A stretch of 64,000 bases of DNA, taken from JACPYF01 sp964348695 (lineage in GTDB: Bacteria > Patescibacteriota > Saccharimonadia > Saccharimonadales > Saccharimonadaceae). Positions 8,403-16,699 of the stretch are shown here, one piece after another (the stretch's first letter is position 1; the number at the start of each line of letters is the position of its first letter). The notes beneath the pieces were generated by a model. The model ran no database searches. It was given only the letters and a program-made list of their open reading frames with translations, and was not told the origin of the DNA. The stretch lies in assembly GCA_964348695.1 (NCBI GenBank), contig CAYGDI010000001.1:124001-188000 (forward strand), given 5' to 3'. The position numbers and the translations under genes were made by a program.

Positions 8403-8885
8403 CTACTCAGATGTGTTTGAAACTGGCTGGGAATCATCATCTTCAGCGTCCATGGTTTCTATCTCTAATAGATCGGCTTCATCTGGCTCTTCTAGTAGAT
8501 CTTCGTCGACAACTTCCTGTTCTGGTGCTATTTCACCATCAAACTGTTCTGCGAATATGTCATCTAGCACGCCTAGAGCGTGGGCTTTTTGCATGACGTC
8601 CATCTCGTCGATTTCTCTGCTCTTTCGATTTGGACCCTTCCCCCACAGGATACTCACGGATTTTACAAAATCTTCTGGTTTGGTTTTGAGACGCGCAATG
8701 TCTACTAGGATCTCCTCTTGGCGCACTCCTTTTGAAAATGCTTTGGCAACTACATACCTCGCCATATTGGCTTGTGCGTCCAGGGCATCGAGTGCTCTGT
8801 CGGGCTGTTCAATGTCATAAAACAAATCTTGCGGGAACGCGATCGCATCTTCATGTTGGTGCTGTTTCTGAAGTGTTTCTACCAT
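8403..8885 (-). CDS. Hypothetical protein with long acidic C-terminal tail
   Basis: A 160-residue protein of unknown family. The N-terminal two thirds look globular and helical; the last ~50 residues are almost all Asp/Glu with hydrophobics (VVDEDLLEEPDEADLLEIE), a disordered acidic tail. I chose the ATG at 8885 because a -10-like TGTACT ends 7 bases before it, matching the leaderless pattern elsewhere in this window; a GTG at 8942 would add 19 residues but has no clear ribosome site. It is separated from the HAD operon by ~115 AT-rich bases. Confidence 0.65.
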   Translation of the reverse strand: MVETLQKQHQHEDAIAFPQDLFYDIEQPDRALDALDAQANMARYVVAKAFSKGVRQEEILVDIARLKTKPEDFVKSVSILWGKGPNRKSREIDEMDVMQKAHALGVLDDIFAEQFDGEIAPEQEVVDEDLLEEPDEADLLEIETMDAEDDDSQPVSNTSE

Positions 8886-8977
8886 ATATATTAGTACAGT
8901 AACATGGTTTGGTAGCTTGTTCAATATAATATCGGAGGACACTGTTTTGATGAATCGTCATCGATGTGATGAATGAA

Positions 8978-9006
8978 TTGATTTTATCTTACGTATATTG
9001 TATAAT
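8978..9006 (+). promoter_or_regulatory. Promoter of the lipoprotein operon
   Basis: -35 TTGATT (8978-8983), 17 bases, -10 TATAAT (9001-9006). It drives the three-gene operon starting at 9114 and leaves a leader of about 100 bases. Confidence 0.7.
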
Positions 9007-9113
9007 TAGAGTCATACATAACTCATTTTGGGAGATGTTGCTCCTGTCGGTCACGTACTGATAGGGTTTAACAATTTGTAGTCAAAAAGAAAACGACCCT
9101 TAAAGGAGGGCGA

Positions 9114-10748
9114 ATGTCGATCAAGAGACTATCATTTCTTGTCATAGTGACTCTTGCAGTTGCTGTTTCAGGGTGTGGTAATGCTGAAAGTGGTCCAACT
9201 TCTGCGACCACGCTCGATCCAAGTGGCGAAGTTCTAAACATCGCTGCAGGCAGTGAACAAAAGCAGATTCTCGAGCAGGTAGTTACTCCCTGGTGTAATG
9301 ACAAGGGGTACACATGTAACTACAAGCTGATGGGATCAGTCGATCTGGCGCGTTTGCTCGAAGCTGGTGGTGAGAAGAGTCCTTATGACGTCTATTGGTT
9401 TGCTAGCTCTGTGTTCCAGCAGCTGGGAGACCAAAAGTCTGAGCTAAAGGACGTAAAGCCAGTTTTTACAACTCCGGTTGTATTTGCAGGCTGGAAAAGT
9501 GAGATGCAAAAACTTGGTTTTGTTGACCGCAAGGTCAGTATTGCTGAGGTGCTGCAAGCTATTGAATCGAAAAAGACCAAAGTGTGGATCACCAACCCCA
9601 CTCAGTCCAATTCTGGTGCAACGGCTTATCTCACATTTCTGAACTATCTTGCTGGCAACAGGCCGACGGAGCAGCTGACACTCAGTCAGTTGCAGACAGC
9701 CAAGGTCAAAGACGGCATCAAGCGGTTTACTCGATCGATCGCCAAGACTCCCCCGAGTACTGGCGGTATGATGGATGATTGTCTGGCAAGTCCACAAGAC
9801 TGTGGGGCAATGTTCACTTACGAAGACCTCGTGATCGAGAAAAACCTAGAGCTCACGCGGAGTGGCAAAGAGCCTCTCTATGCGGTGTACCCTAGTGGTG
9901 GCATTGCGATTTCGGACGCACCGATTGGGTTTTTCCCACACGGTGACAATCCGGAAAAGCGTGCAACTTTCAAGGAACTGCAGGAATACCTGCTTTCCTC
10001 TGAGGTACAAACAAAGGCGCAAGCCCTAGGACGTCGACCGTACAACAGCATCGGGCTGTCTCTTGCGGGTGCGGACACAAAGGTATTTAACCCCGACTGG
10101 GGTATCAAGACCGATGTGAACGAACCTGTCATGAACTACCCAAAAGCTGATGTGATCAACGCCGTGATGGACAACTACCAGCTCACCTATCGTCTTGCAG
10201 TAGACGCTGTCTATTGTCTCGATGGATCTGGCAGTATGAACGAAAACGGCGGGTGGATTGGTGTCCAGGATGCAGCGAAAAATCTTTTCCTGCCGATGAT
10301 GGCAAAAAAGAATCGTTTGCAGATCGGACGCAAAGACTCGACCACAGTGTACGTGTTTGATGAAGATGTCAAACAAGACGCTCAGTGGACGGTCAATGGC
10401 AACCAGTCGACGGATCTCGAAACGCTCAATCGTCACATCCAAGAAACCATTGCCGATGGAGGCACAGGTATCTACAGATGTCTTGGTGCTGCAGCTCGAT
10501 ACTTTGAGCAGTCAGCTCCTGACGGACGTAAACGCCTGGTCATTTTGATGACTGACGGAGAAGACCAAGTCGGCTCTGACGGTCAAGCGGAACAGCTGGC
10601 AAACATGGGTATCCCTGTGATTGCCATTGGTTTCGGTGATGCTGTTAGCGCGCCAGAATTGGAATCGATCGCTAGCACCACTGGCGGTTCATTCATCACG
10701 TCTAGCGACATGGTGAAAGCCCTACGAGATGCAACTAGCTACAAGTAA
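9114..10748 (+). CDS. Lipoprotein with substrate-binding and VWA domains
   Basis: A 544-residue secreted lipoprotein. The N-terminus has a signal helix and lipobox (VAVSGCGN, Cys at residue 21). Residues ~40-340 resemble a periplasmic-type substrate-binding protein (LNIAAGSEQKQILEQVV, VYWFASSVFQQL). A C-terminal VWA domain follows from ~residue 360, with an intact metal site (CLDGSGSMNENG, Thr in GGTGIYRC, LMTDGEDQ). The same domain pair is known from Ter-associated gene sets. AAGGAGG precedes the ATG. It starts an operon with a membrane protein and a second binding-like protein, suggesting one cell-surface sensing complex. Ligand unknown. Confidence 0.87.
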   Translation: MSIKRLSFLVIVTLAVAVSGCGNAESGPTSATTLDPSGEVLNIAAGSEQKQILEQVVTPWCNDKGYTCNYKLMGSVDLARLLEAGGEKSPYDVYWFASSVFQQLGDQKSELKDVKPVFTTPVVFAGWKSEMQKLGFVDRKVSIAEVLQAIESKKTKVWITNPTQSNSGATAYLTFLNYLAGNRPTEQLTLSQLQTAKVKDGIKRFTRSIAKTPPSTGGMMDDCLASPQDCGAMFTYEDLVIEKNLELTRSGKEPLYAVYPSGGIAISDAPIGFFPHGDNPEKRATFKELQEYLLSSEVQTKAQALGRRPYNSIGLSLAGADTKVFNPDWGIKTDVNEPVMNYPKADVINAVMDNYQLTYRLAVDAVYCLDGSGSMNENGGWIGVQDAAKNLFLPMMAKKNRLQIGRKDSTTVYVFDEDVKQDAQWTVNGNQSTDLETLNRHIQETIADGGTGIYRCLGAAARYFEQSAPDGRKRLVILMTDGEDQVGSDGQAEQLANMGIPVIAIGFGDAVSAPELESIASTTGGSFITSSDMVKALRDATSYK

Positions 10749-10767
10749 GGAAAGGAAGTGTGGATAG

Positions 10768-11448
10768 ATGACGAAGGCTATTTTGGCCTTCGGTGTGACA
10801 ACGCTCTTGGCACTTGTCGGAGCGTTTGTCATATTCGAAGAGCCATCTTTTGCCTTGGTTCTCTCGCTGTTGGCTGGCACAATTGCCGCTATCGTTGCAT
10901 ACTTTTTCTTTCCAGATAAAAGTGTGTCTTACGAGGCGGAAGCCAGCCAGCTAGTGAGAGAGGTTGAACGATACACCAAAAAAATACGCTCGTATGCAGA
11001 AAAATTGCCCGATAACTCAGCGATGAGGAATCGTCTCAACGGATCACGAGTGTCATTGCAAGACTTGAAAAAGGCGCACTTGTCCGGTAGTTCGGACATC
11101 AAAGAGCGTCTCTACGAGTCGTGTCGTGTGGTGTATGACCTGCTTGATCTTGTACGCGAAAAGGATGCTTCAAACATCCAGTTCGTAACGACAACGATCA
11201 AGATTCAGGTCGAGGCGGTCAGCCTCGCTGCGGAACAGTACCTCAAAATTATCGAGAGACCTACTTACTATCACGAGCCAGAGATGGCGAAGAAGCAGAT
11301 AGAAGAAGGCTTTCGTGATTTTGATGATTTTGTCCACAGCTTGGTCCGACGCTACAACCAAGGTGAGCTTGATCAAGTTCGGATCGAGCTTCGAGCAGTC
11401 CAGCCCATGAAAATTCCAACCTTAGGAGGTGTGGAGCGTGACAAGTAA
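10768..11448 (+). CDS. Two-helix membrane protein with helical cytoplasmic domain (XpaC-like)
   Basis: A 226-residue protein. Two membrane helices (about residues 4-22 and 28-47) are followed by a long helical domain ending FVHSLVRRYNQGELDQVRIE. Topology and helix periodicity are like XpaC (5-bromo-4-chloroindolyl phosphate hydrolysis family), which partners TelA; this is a weak inference without a search. It lies 19 bases after the VWA lipoprotein gene and overlaps the next gene by 11 bases, so all three are cotranslated or closely coupled. Confidence 0.6.
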   Translation: MTKAILAFGVTTLLALVGAFVIFEEPSFALVLSLLAGTIAAIVAYFFFPDKSVSYEAEASQLVREVERYTKKIRSYAEKLPDNSAMRNRLNGSRVSLQDLKKAHLSGSSDIKERLYESCRVVYDLLDLVREKDASNIQFVTTTIKIQVEAVSLAAEQYLKIIERPTYYHEPEMAKKQIEEGFRDFDDFVHSLVRRYNQGELDQVRIELRAVQPMKIPTLGGVERDK

Positions 11449-12568
11449 ACGACCCATCGCTCTAGTTGCTGTGGTTGCACTTTTGATCGCTGGCGCCTTT
11501 TTGGTGATCAGCAAGATCAACAGCAGTAACCCAGTGAAAAAACTGGAGCAAGCAGCGATCAACTGTGTAGGTGGTAGCGAGAAAAAGGAGATTCTCGATG
11601 ACAAGGACGTCATTGAGATTTTGCAAGATCGTTACCGTTTGAGTGTCAATTACGAGACGCTCGAAACCTTCAAAATGGTGCAGCTCACTACCGAGGAACT
11701 CGCAGCCGACGATGTCAGTTGTATCTGGTCTTCCAGTACAACGGCACAGCAGGTTTTCGAGGGCACTCACAAGCTGTCCGATTTCAAGGGGTATCGCGCC
11801 GAGGTTGTGATTCAGTCTCCGGAAGTTCTTTATTCGGGGCCGAACACAGTCAAGGAGCTACTCAAAAAGAAGATCGCCAAGCAAGAGCCTGGTGGATATC
11901 TGACCGTCGATATGAAGCGACTGCTTCAAGATGTCATACTCAAAGGCAAAGACCTCAACGGTCGACCCTCAGAGATCACATCGACCGACCCGGTAAAGAG
12001 CTATAGTGGTTTTGTCTTGTATCAGATGTTGCTGCCGATTTTGGCGGTTGACAGTGCATACAAGTCGCCATCGCTCTCTCAGGCACGCAAGGTGTTTCCG
12101 GAGATACGTCGGATATACGACGAACAGGGTTTGCAGCCGGGTAATTCCACTGCAGGTTTCCAGTCGTGGCTCAACCAAGGGGCGGAGCAAAAAGCTTCGC
12201 TATATGCGGGTTACGAAAACAACGCCATCAAACTGTTGATCCAAGGCGGCGGTGACGCCGGTGTTGGTCCACAGTTCAAGGCAAAGATTCGCAGCCTGTA
12301 CCCAAAGCCGACGATTTACGCTGACCATCCGATCCTTGCACTCAACAAAGATGGCAAGCGCTTCATCGAAGCAATGAAAGACCCCGAGATTCAAAAGATC
12401 ATTTGGCAAAGGTATGGTCTCCGTAGCGCAGTGCGTTTCGGAGCCAACGACGCGAAAGATTTCAAGAGTCTTTCGCTCGCCACTGATATTGAGGCTACAG
12501 CGCCTCCGAGTTATCGGGTGTCTCTCGAGATGCGGGAATGTCTGATTGACGAAGCAAATTGTCGTTAA
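11438..12568 (+). CDS. Membrane-anchored substrate-binding-like protein
   Basis: A 376-residue protein with one N-terminal membrane anchor (IALVAVVALLIAGAFLVI) and an extracellular domain resembling the binding domain of the lipoprotein two genes upstream (VGGSEKKEILDDKDVIEILQ matches its AAGSEQKQILEQVV region). It lacks a VWA domain. Start: GTG at 11438, because AGGAGG (11424-11429) gives an 8-base spacing; the GTG at 11429 would overlap the ribosome site. No permease or ATPase genes are nearby, so a transport role is doubtful and a sensing role is more likely. Confidence 0.7.
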   Translation: MTSKRPIALVAVVALLIAGAFLVISKINSSNPVKKLEQAAINCVGGSEKKEILDDKDVIEILQDRYRLSVNYETLETFKMVQLTTEELAADDVSCIWSSSTTAQQVFEGTHKLSDFKGYRAEVVIQSPEVLYSGPNTVKELLKKKIAKQEPGGYLTVDMKRLLQDVILKGKDLNGRPSEITSTDPVKSYSGFVLYQMLLPILAVDSAYKSPSLSQARKVFPEIRRIYDEQGLQPGNSTAGFQSWLNQGAEQKASLYAGYENNAIKLLIQGGGDAGVGPQFKAKIRSLYPKPTIYADHPILALNKDGKRFIEAMKDPEIQKIIWQRYGLRSAVRFGANDAKDFKSLSLATDIEATAPPSYRVSLEMRECLIDEANCR

Positions 12569-12644
12569 AAATTCGAGAAGTGATTCTCGACATAGGTACA
12601 TCTGTAGTGAGATTGGGTAATACCACATCTCCTCGATGTATAAC

Positions 12645-12682
12645 AGCGGTGATTTTGGGATTCATTTCCCAGAGTCACCGCT
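12645..12682 (+). terminator. Terminator of the lipoprotein operon
   Basis: AGCGGTGA (12645-12652) pairs with TCACCGCT (12675-12682), with inner TGGGA/TCCCA, followed by a T-run. Confidence 0.85.
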
Positions 12683-12710
12683 TTTTTAATTGGTCAAAAG
12701 TACATAAAAA

Positions 12711-12743
12711 TGTAAAACCCGCCCTCCTAGCGTAGGTTTTACA
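12711..12743 (-). terminator. Terminator of the 192-aa membrane protein gene
   Basis: TGTAAAACC (12711-12719) pairs perfectly with GGTTTTACA (12735-12743) around a 15-base loop; a short U-run follows on the minus strand. Confidence 0.6.
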
Positions 12744-12761
12744 CTAGTAAGGACGGGTATG

Positions 12762-13340
12762 TTACCCACCTGGGTACTGAGAGCCTTCAGGATACCGCTC
12801 AAAAACATTGCTGCCAAAATGCAACCAGCCAGTACGACACTGGTCGTAGTCTGTACAGTTACGCAGTTGAATGGCCCAATTGTCTGGCACGAACATTGGT
12901 GAGCAGATCTTTGAACATACCATGACGGTGTGTTCTGGTGTGAAGTATTGCGCAATCACTTCACCCCTGTTGACACGGTACGGGTTGTCGTCGATCAGCT
13001 TGAGAATTGGTACTGTCACGAGTGCTAAAGTCGCGCACAGGATGACCGTCACTGACGCCAAAGAGGCGTAGTGAGTGTCGCCGCCCATCATGTATATGAG
13101 GAGGCAGAACAAGCCTACTCCTATTGCCAACCCTACCCACCAAATTGTCTTTGGTGGCGTGAAAGCGATCCACATGAACCAACAGCTGGCAGCGGTCATT
13201 GTGGTGATAGACATCAGGATGGTTATTTCACCGATGCGTGACTTACGGCCGAAAGTGGTGTCTTCGAAAAGATCCGCTTTCAGAGCCAGAAAGCTCACCG
13301 CTAGGACAGCTCCGCTCAGACAAACAGAGAGAGTTCTCAT
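12762..13340 (-). CDS. Hypothetical membrane protein
   Basis: A 192-residue protein with four hydrophobic helices (about residues 4-20, 38-60, 65-84, 92-112) and a C-terminal extracytoplasmic-looking domain of ~75 residues with four Cys (MVCSKICSPMF, LRNCTDYDQCRTGW) that could form disulfides. Family not recognised. AAGGAG lies 6 bases before the ATG; its promoter is at 13407-13435. It is convergent with the lipoprotein operon and stands alone. Confidence 0.7.
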   Translation of the reverse strand: MRTLSVCLSGAVLAVSFLALKADLFEDTTFGRKSRIGEITILMSITTMTAASCWFMWIAFTPPKTIWWVGLAIGVGLFCLLIYMMGGDTHYASLASVTVILCATLALVTVPILKLIDDNPYRVNRGEVIAQYFTPEHTVMVCSKICSPMFVPDNWAIQLRNCTDYDQCRTGWLHFGSNVFERYPEGSQYPGG

Positions 13341-13406
13341 TTGAGCTCCTTAAGGTGCATGCGGGTCTGCCGCAACAGATCATTCCGAACTGGATTGATA
13401 AACTAT

Positions 13407-13435
13407 ATTATAGCATAAATAAGTTAAAAATACAA
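13407..13435 (-). promoter_or_regulatory. Promoter of the 192-aa membrane protein gene
   Basis: Minus strand: -35 TTGTAT (13430-13435), 17 bases, -10 TATAAT (13407-13412), about 65 bases before the start. Confidence 0.65.
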
Positions 13436-13453
13436 TGTAATATTAAGTTATTC

Positions 13454-13528
13454 TGGTGACCCCTAGGGGAATCGAACCCCTATTGCCAGGATGAGAACCT
13501 GATGTCCTAGCCGTTAGACGAAGGGGCC
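13454..13528 (-). tRNA. tRNA-Glu (CTC)
   Basis: A complete cloverleaf on the minus strand with encoded CCA (13454-13456). The acceptor stem GGCCCCT/AGGGGTC contains one G-U pair. The anticodon loop TTCTCAT gives anticodon CTC, which reads GAG. The T-loop is TTCGATT. The discriminator base is A. Confidence 0.95.
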
Positions 13529-13602
13529 ATCAGAAGAACTTAATATGTATATTTGTAAATGATTAGAGACCGTATGTATTCAATCTTAACACTGAAAGTT
13601 AA

Positions 13603-13636
13603 ATGCCCCAACCCGTTGTAAAACGGGCTGGGGCAT
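13603..13636 (-). terminator. Hairpin after the glycine-rich protein gene
   Basis: ATGCCCCA (13603-13610) pairs with TGGGGCAT (13629-13636), inner CCCGTT/AACGGG. It lies 15 bases 3' of the stop on the minus strand. Confidence 0.65.
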
Positions 13637-13650
13637 GTGTTTCGGTGAGG

Positions 13651-14163
13651 CTATTCGCCTCCGCCTCCACCACAGCTGCTGCCACCTCCGCAGCTTGGTC
13701 CGCTGGGTGTTGGCCTCGGACGGGAGGGGCCGCAGCGAGCCAGTTCGGCGCCATTGCCCCAGACCTCTTGGTCGATCGGCAAGCCGTACTTTTCCAGCGC
13801 ACTGAGGGTGCTCTCGATCGAAAGGGGCTCTACCCCAGCACTTTCGAGGAATGTCGGCGTGTGGTGAATGAAGCGCCCAGCCAGCTTTTCGCACAGCTGC
13901 TCGTACTCGGTGGTACAGAGGATCAGCAAGTGCCAAGCGTGATCGACGAGTTGCGAGGGCGGGTAAAAACCTTCGGGGTCTTCACCACACAAGGTGATGA
14001 AAACCAGCGCTCCGTCAAGCATGCGCTCGGCGGTGTCGTCATCGACGTTGTGGTCGAGCACGAGGCGGGCGATCATTCCGTCGACCGTGCGGTAGTCGAA
14101 ATGGTCTCGAATGGAAATTGCTTGCACAGATGAGTCAGGCCGTGCGGCCAATGTTGCACTCAT
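13651..14163 (-). CDS. Glycine-rich-domain protein (GRDP-like)
   Basis: A 170-residue protein. The core HAWHLLILCTTEYEQLC ... GRFIHHTP is the signature of the glycine-rich domain-containing protein-like family (PF07173). The C-terminus is a Pro/Ser/Gly tail with Cys (SCGGGSSCGGGGGE). Function in bacteria is unknown. Start: ATG at 14163 because AAGGAG lies 9 bases upstream; a longer frame to 14184 would include that ribosome site. Its own promoter is at 14215-14243. It is a single-gene transcript. Confidence 0.8.
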   Translation of the reverse strand: MSATLAARPDSSVQAISIRDHFDYRTVDGMIARLVLDHNVDDDTAERMLDGALVFITLCGEDPEGFYPPSQLVDHAWHLLILCTTEYEQLCEKLAGRFIHHTPTFLESAGVEPLSIESTLSALEKYGLPIDQEVWGNGAELARCGPSRPRPTPSGPSCGGGSSCGGGGGE

Positions 14164-14214
14164 AGATACATACTCCTTGCTCACACACGTACAGTATGCA
14201 CGTGATAGAAATGT

Positions 14215-14243
14215 ATTATAAACTAAAAAATTAATGTGGTCAA
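14215..14243 (-). promoter_or_regulatory. Promoter of the glycine-rich protein gene
   Basis: Minus strand: -35 TTGACC (14238-14243), 17 bases, -10 TATAAT (14215-14220). Confidence 0.7.
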
Positions 14244-14285
14244 TAGTATCTCAAAGGTAGAGCCTATATAGCTGCGATGGAGTAT

Positions 14286-14819
14286 TTACTGCTCGGCAGA
14301 TAGCTGTTCGATGTTTTGTGCAGGGAGTCCTACCATGGTTCGGATTGTTTCTGATACTTGAGGATGCATGATATGTGGTCGGGTAAAAGTATGCTCAATA
14401 CCATAGACTTCGGCTGAGTCAAACCCCAAGGCTTCTTCTACCTCGTGCAATAATCTTCCGATATCACTGTTGTCGTTTCCTTCGATTGGTTCGACCCATG
14501 TGGTCGTGACGAGTGGATCGGGGTTGTTTTTTGACCTTAGGTATTCTCTCCCCGATGTATGCTCAGGGATCTTGTATATTTTGCTGACTCTTTCACCTTT
14601 TCCTGGAGTTATTTCGAAAATCTTGATCGTCATTATTTCATTTTGGTCTACTAGTGTTTCCCATTCAAACTTGTATCGTCCGAGATGTTTCAATTTTTCG
14701 GCTTGTGCCTCCGTGAGGTCGTAGAGCTCGTTGAAGACCCAGTTTGCTCGTACGAAAAAAGGATTCGGGTACTGCAGGGGTGGAAAATTGATAATTCGAG
14801 CAGTGGGTATTTCTGACAT
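14286..14819 (-). CDS. Hypothetical protein
   Basis: A 177-residue soluble protein of unknown family. It has an alternating pattern of strands and helices and no membrane segment or recognisable motif. TATAAT (14826-14831) ends 6 bases before the ATG and no Shine-Dalgarno fits, so the mRNA should be leaderless. It sits between the glycine-rich gene and the response regulator but has its own promoter. Confidence 0.65.
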   Translation of the reverse strand: MSEIPTARIINFPPLQYPNPFFVRANWVFNELYDLTEAQAEKLKHLGRYKFEWETLVDQNEIMTIKIFEITPGKGERVSKIYKIPEHTSGREYLRSKNNPDPLVTTTWVEPIEGNDNSDIGRLLHEVEEALGFDSAEVYGIEHTFTRPHIMHPQVSETIRTMVGLPAQNIEQLSAEQ

Positions 14820-14859
14820 ATGCTAATTATACAATATTATCAAGATATAACAAAACAGT

Positions 14860-15234
14860 TTATAACTCTTTGATAATTTCGAGAAGTTTGCGAGGAGTAA
14901 TCTCGGCTTTTATGAGGTAGGCTTCGACTTTTTCCTGCAAGGCATTGCGAGCGGCATCGTCTTCGTCAAAATTTGTCAGGATCAATACTTTTGTGTTGGG
15001 TATGAGGTTTTCATTTCCCCTTAGTTCATTTATGATTTCATTGCCTTTTTTCTCTGGTAGCATGAGATCTAGCAGCATGAAATCGTATGTTTTGCTTTTT
15101 GCGGCAGCCAGCCCGTCATTGCCACTAAGTACCCAGTCGACTGCAAATCCTGCCTGGTTCAGTGAGCGTACATACATTTCACCGATAAAACGGTCGTCCT
15201 CGATACATAAAACTGTTTGTTGCGTTGTGTCCAT
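14860..15234 (-). CDS. Single-domain response regulator (CheY-like)
   Basis: A 124-residue receiver domain with no output domain. Conserved sites are present: acidic pair in CIEDDRF, phospho-acceptor Asp in FMLLDLMLPEKKG near residue 54, Thr in VLILTNFD, and Lys in AYLIKAEITP. It follows the histidine kinase with one base between stop and ATG, with AGGGGA upstream, so it is that kinase's partner. With no DNA-binding domain it probably acts through protein contacts or as a phosphate sink. Confidence 0.92.
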   Translation of the reverse strand: MDTTQQTVLCIEDDRFIGEMYVRSLNQAGFAVDWVLSGNDGLAAAKSKTYDFMLLDLMLPEKKGNEIINELRGNENLIPNTKVLILTNFDEDDAARNALQEKVEAYLIKAEITPRKLLEIIKEL

Positions 15235-15235
15235 A

Positions 15236-16699
15236 CTATCCCCTATACATTGAGTGGTTTTTGATAAATTTCTTTTCTTTTTTCTGAATAATTGATTCAT
15301 TAGTATTATCGCTCTTTGCGAGCTTATCCGCAACCGATGCGTATGTTGGGATGCGGAATGTAAAGGTTGTACCATGACCTTCTTCGCTACGGACAGATAT
15401 TGTGCCGCCGTGTGATTCGATGATGGCTTTTGTGATGTAGAGACCGAGACCTGTCCCTACGGTGTTCTCGCGTGAGCGATGTGAACGATAAAATTTGTCA
15501 AAAATATGGGATAGCAACGAACCTGGTATGCCTATACCGTTGTCCTGCACGGAGACTTCTACAAATGTATCTACTACCTGAGCACTGACAACGACGAGCC
15601 CACCTTCGTTGCTGTATTTGATAGCGTTGTCCACTAGATTGACGATAACTTCGCTCAGACTACCACGGTCGGCAGCGATAGCTGGCAGGTCTTCTGGAAT
15701 AGTGACGTGCAATATACGGTGATGCGTACGCGCTCTGAGGTCTAGATCGTCGCCGACGGATGAATATATTTTCGACAGTGGTTCTTCTTTTAGTCGGAGC
15801 TGTAAATGGCGTCTATCGTAGCGGGAGACGTTCAGAATATTGTTGATGTATGTTGTCAATCGGTCTGCGGAGACATCGAGTCGTTCAAAGAAGGCTTTTT
15901 GATCATCTGTGAGATCTAGTTCTTGGCGGAGCACATCAAGATAGCCTTTGATCACGGTGATTGGTCCACGTAGCTCATGGGCTGCAAGAGCTGTAAAGTC
16001 TAGGTCATCTTCGTCAGCAGCATATTCTTCCGTTCGGTCTACGCAAACCAGGACGGTTTCGAGTGAGTTGACCCCGTCTTGATTGTAGAGCGCCAGGACA
16101 TCAAAAAACTGACGGTTTTCTTCGGTTGCATTGACCTGTCTCATACGTTTCCACCAGCGTGATGCTGCTATGTTTTTGTCGACGATTTGATCGAGCCAAA
16201 CACTTAGAGAGTCGCTATCGCTAAAGTTGATATTGAGCTCTTTGCCTCCAGCTTTTGTGGGTGCAGCGGCATTGGTGTAGACAATAGACCGTTTTGCGTC
16301 GAGTACCACGATACCGACAGGTAGATGGTCTAAAAGAGCGCTTGCAAATTGCTGTTCAGTGACGACTGCATCTGCTTCGGATGTTTTTTCTGCGTGTAGT
16401 CTTCGGATCAGTTCTATAGGTGTACTATGTGCATCAAGCGGTTTGTCTCGGTAGGCGTAGACGATAGCATCAACCATTTGTTTGAGGGGTCGAAATATGG
16501 TTGTCATCAGAGCCAGTCCAACTAGTAGTTCGCTGATCAGGAATACCCCTACTATGATGAGCGCAAGTTCGCTCGAGCTGACGGTTTCTGAAAAGGACAA
16601 TGTGACGAACCATAGCATAGTTGCGATACAGATCTGTATGACTAGGACAGCCAATATGAACTTTAGCTGGTGGTGTTTGTAATATTTTCTTATTGCCAC
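15236..16699 (-). CDS. Membrane sensor histidine kinase
   Basis: A ~487-residue kinase. Two membrane helices (LAVLVIQICIATMLWFV and LIIVGVFLISELLVGLAL) flank only a short extracytoplasmic loop, so it probably senses the membrane. Then comes a PAS-like region, the H-box FTALAAHELRGPITVIKGY with the phospho-His, the N-box VNLVDNAIKYSNEGG, the G1 box DNGIGIPGSLL and the G2 box GTGLGLYITKA. I place the start at GTG 16699, which overlaps the preceding stop by 10 bases; an ATG at 16735 is possible. It is the middle gene of a DUF3048 - kinase - regulator operon. Confidence 0.9.
   Translation of the reverse strand: MAIRKYYKHHQLKFILAVLVIQICIATMLWFVTLSFSETVSSSELALIIVGVFLISELLVGLALMTTIFRPLKQMVDAIVYAYRDKPLDAHSTPIELIRRLHAEKTSEADAVVTEQQFASALLDHLPVGIVVLDAKRSIVYTNAAAPTKAGGKELNINFSDSDSLSVWLDQIVDKNIAASRWWKRMRQVNATEENRQFFDVLALYNQDGVNSLETVLVCVDRTEEYAADEDDLDFTALAAHELRGPITVIKGYLDVLRQELDLTDDQKAFFERLDVSADRLTTYINNILNVSRYDRRHLQLRLKEEPLSKIYSSVGDDLDLRARTHHRILHVTIPEDLPAIAADRGSLSEVIVNLVDNAIKYSNEGGLVVVSAQVVDTFVEVSVQDNGIGIPGSLLSHIFDKFYRSHRSRENTVGTGLGLYITKAIIESHGGTISVRSEEGHGTTFTFRIPTYASVADKLAKSDNTNESIIQKKEKKFIKNHSMYRG

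Noticed and set aside
13454..13528. tRNA-Glu as a phage or island attachment site
   Set aside because: No integrase gene and no direct repeat of the tRNA 3' end was seen in the window.
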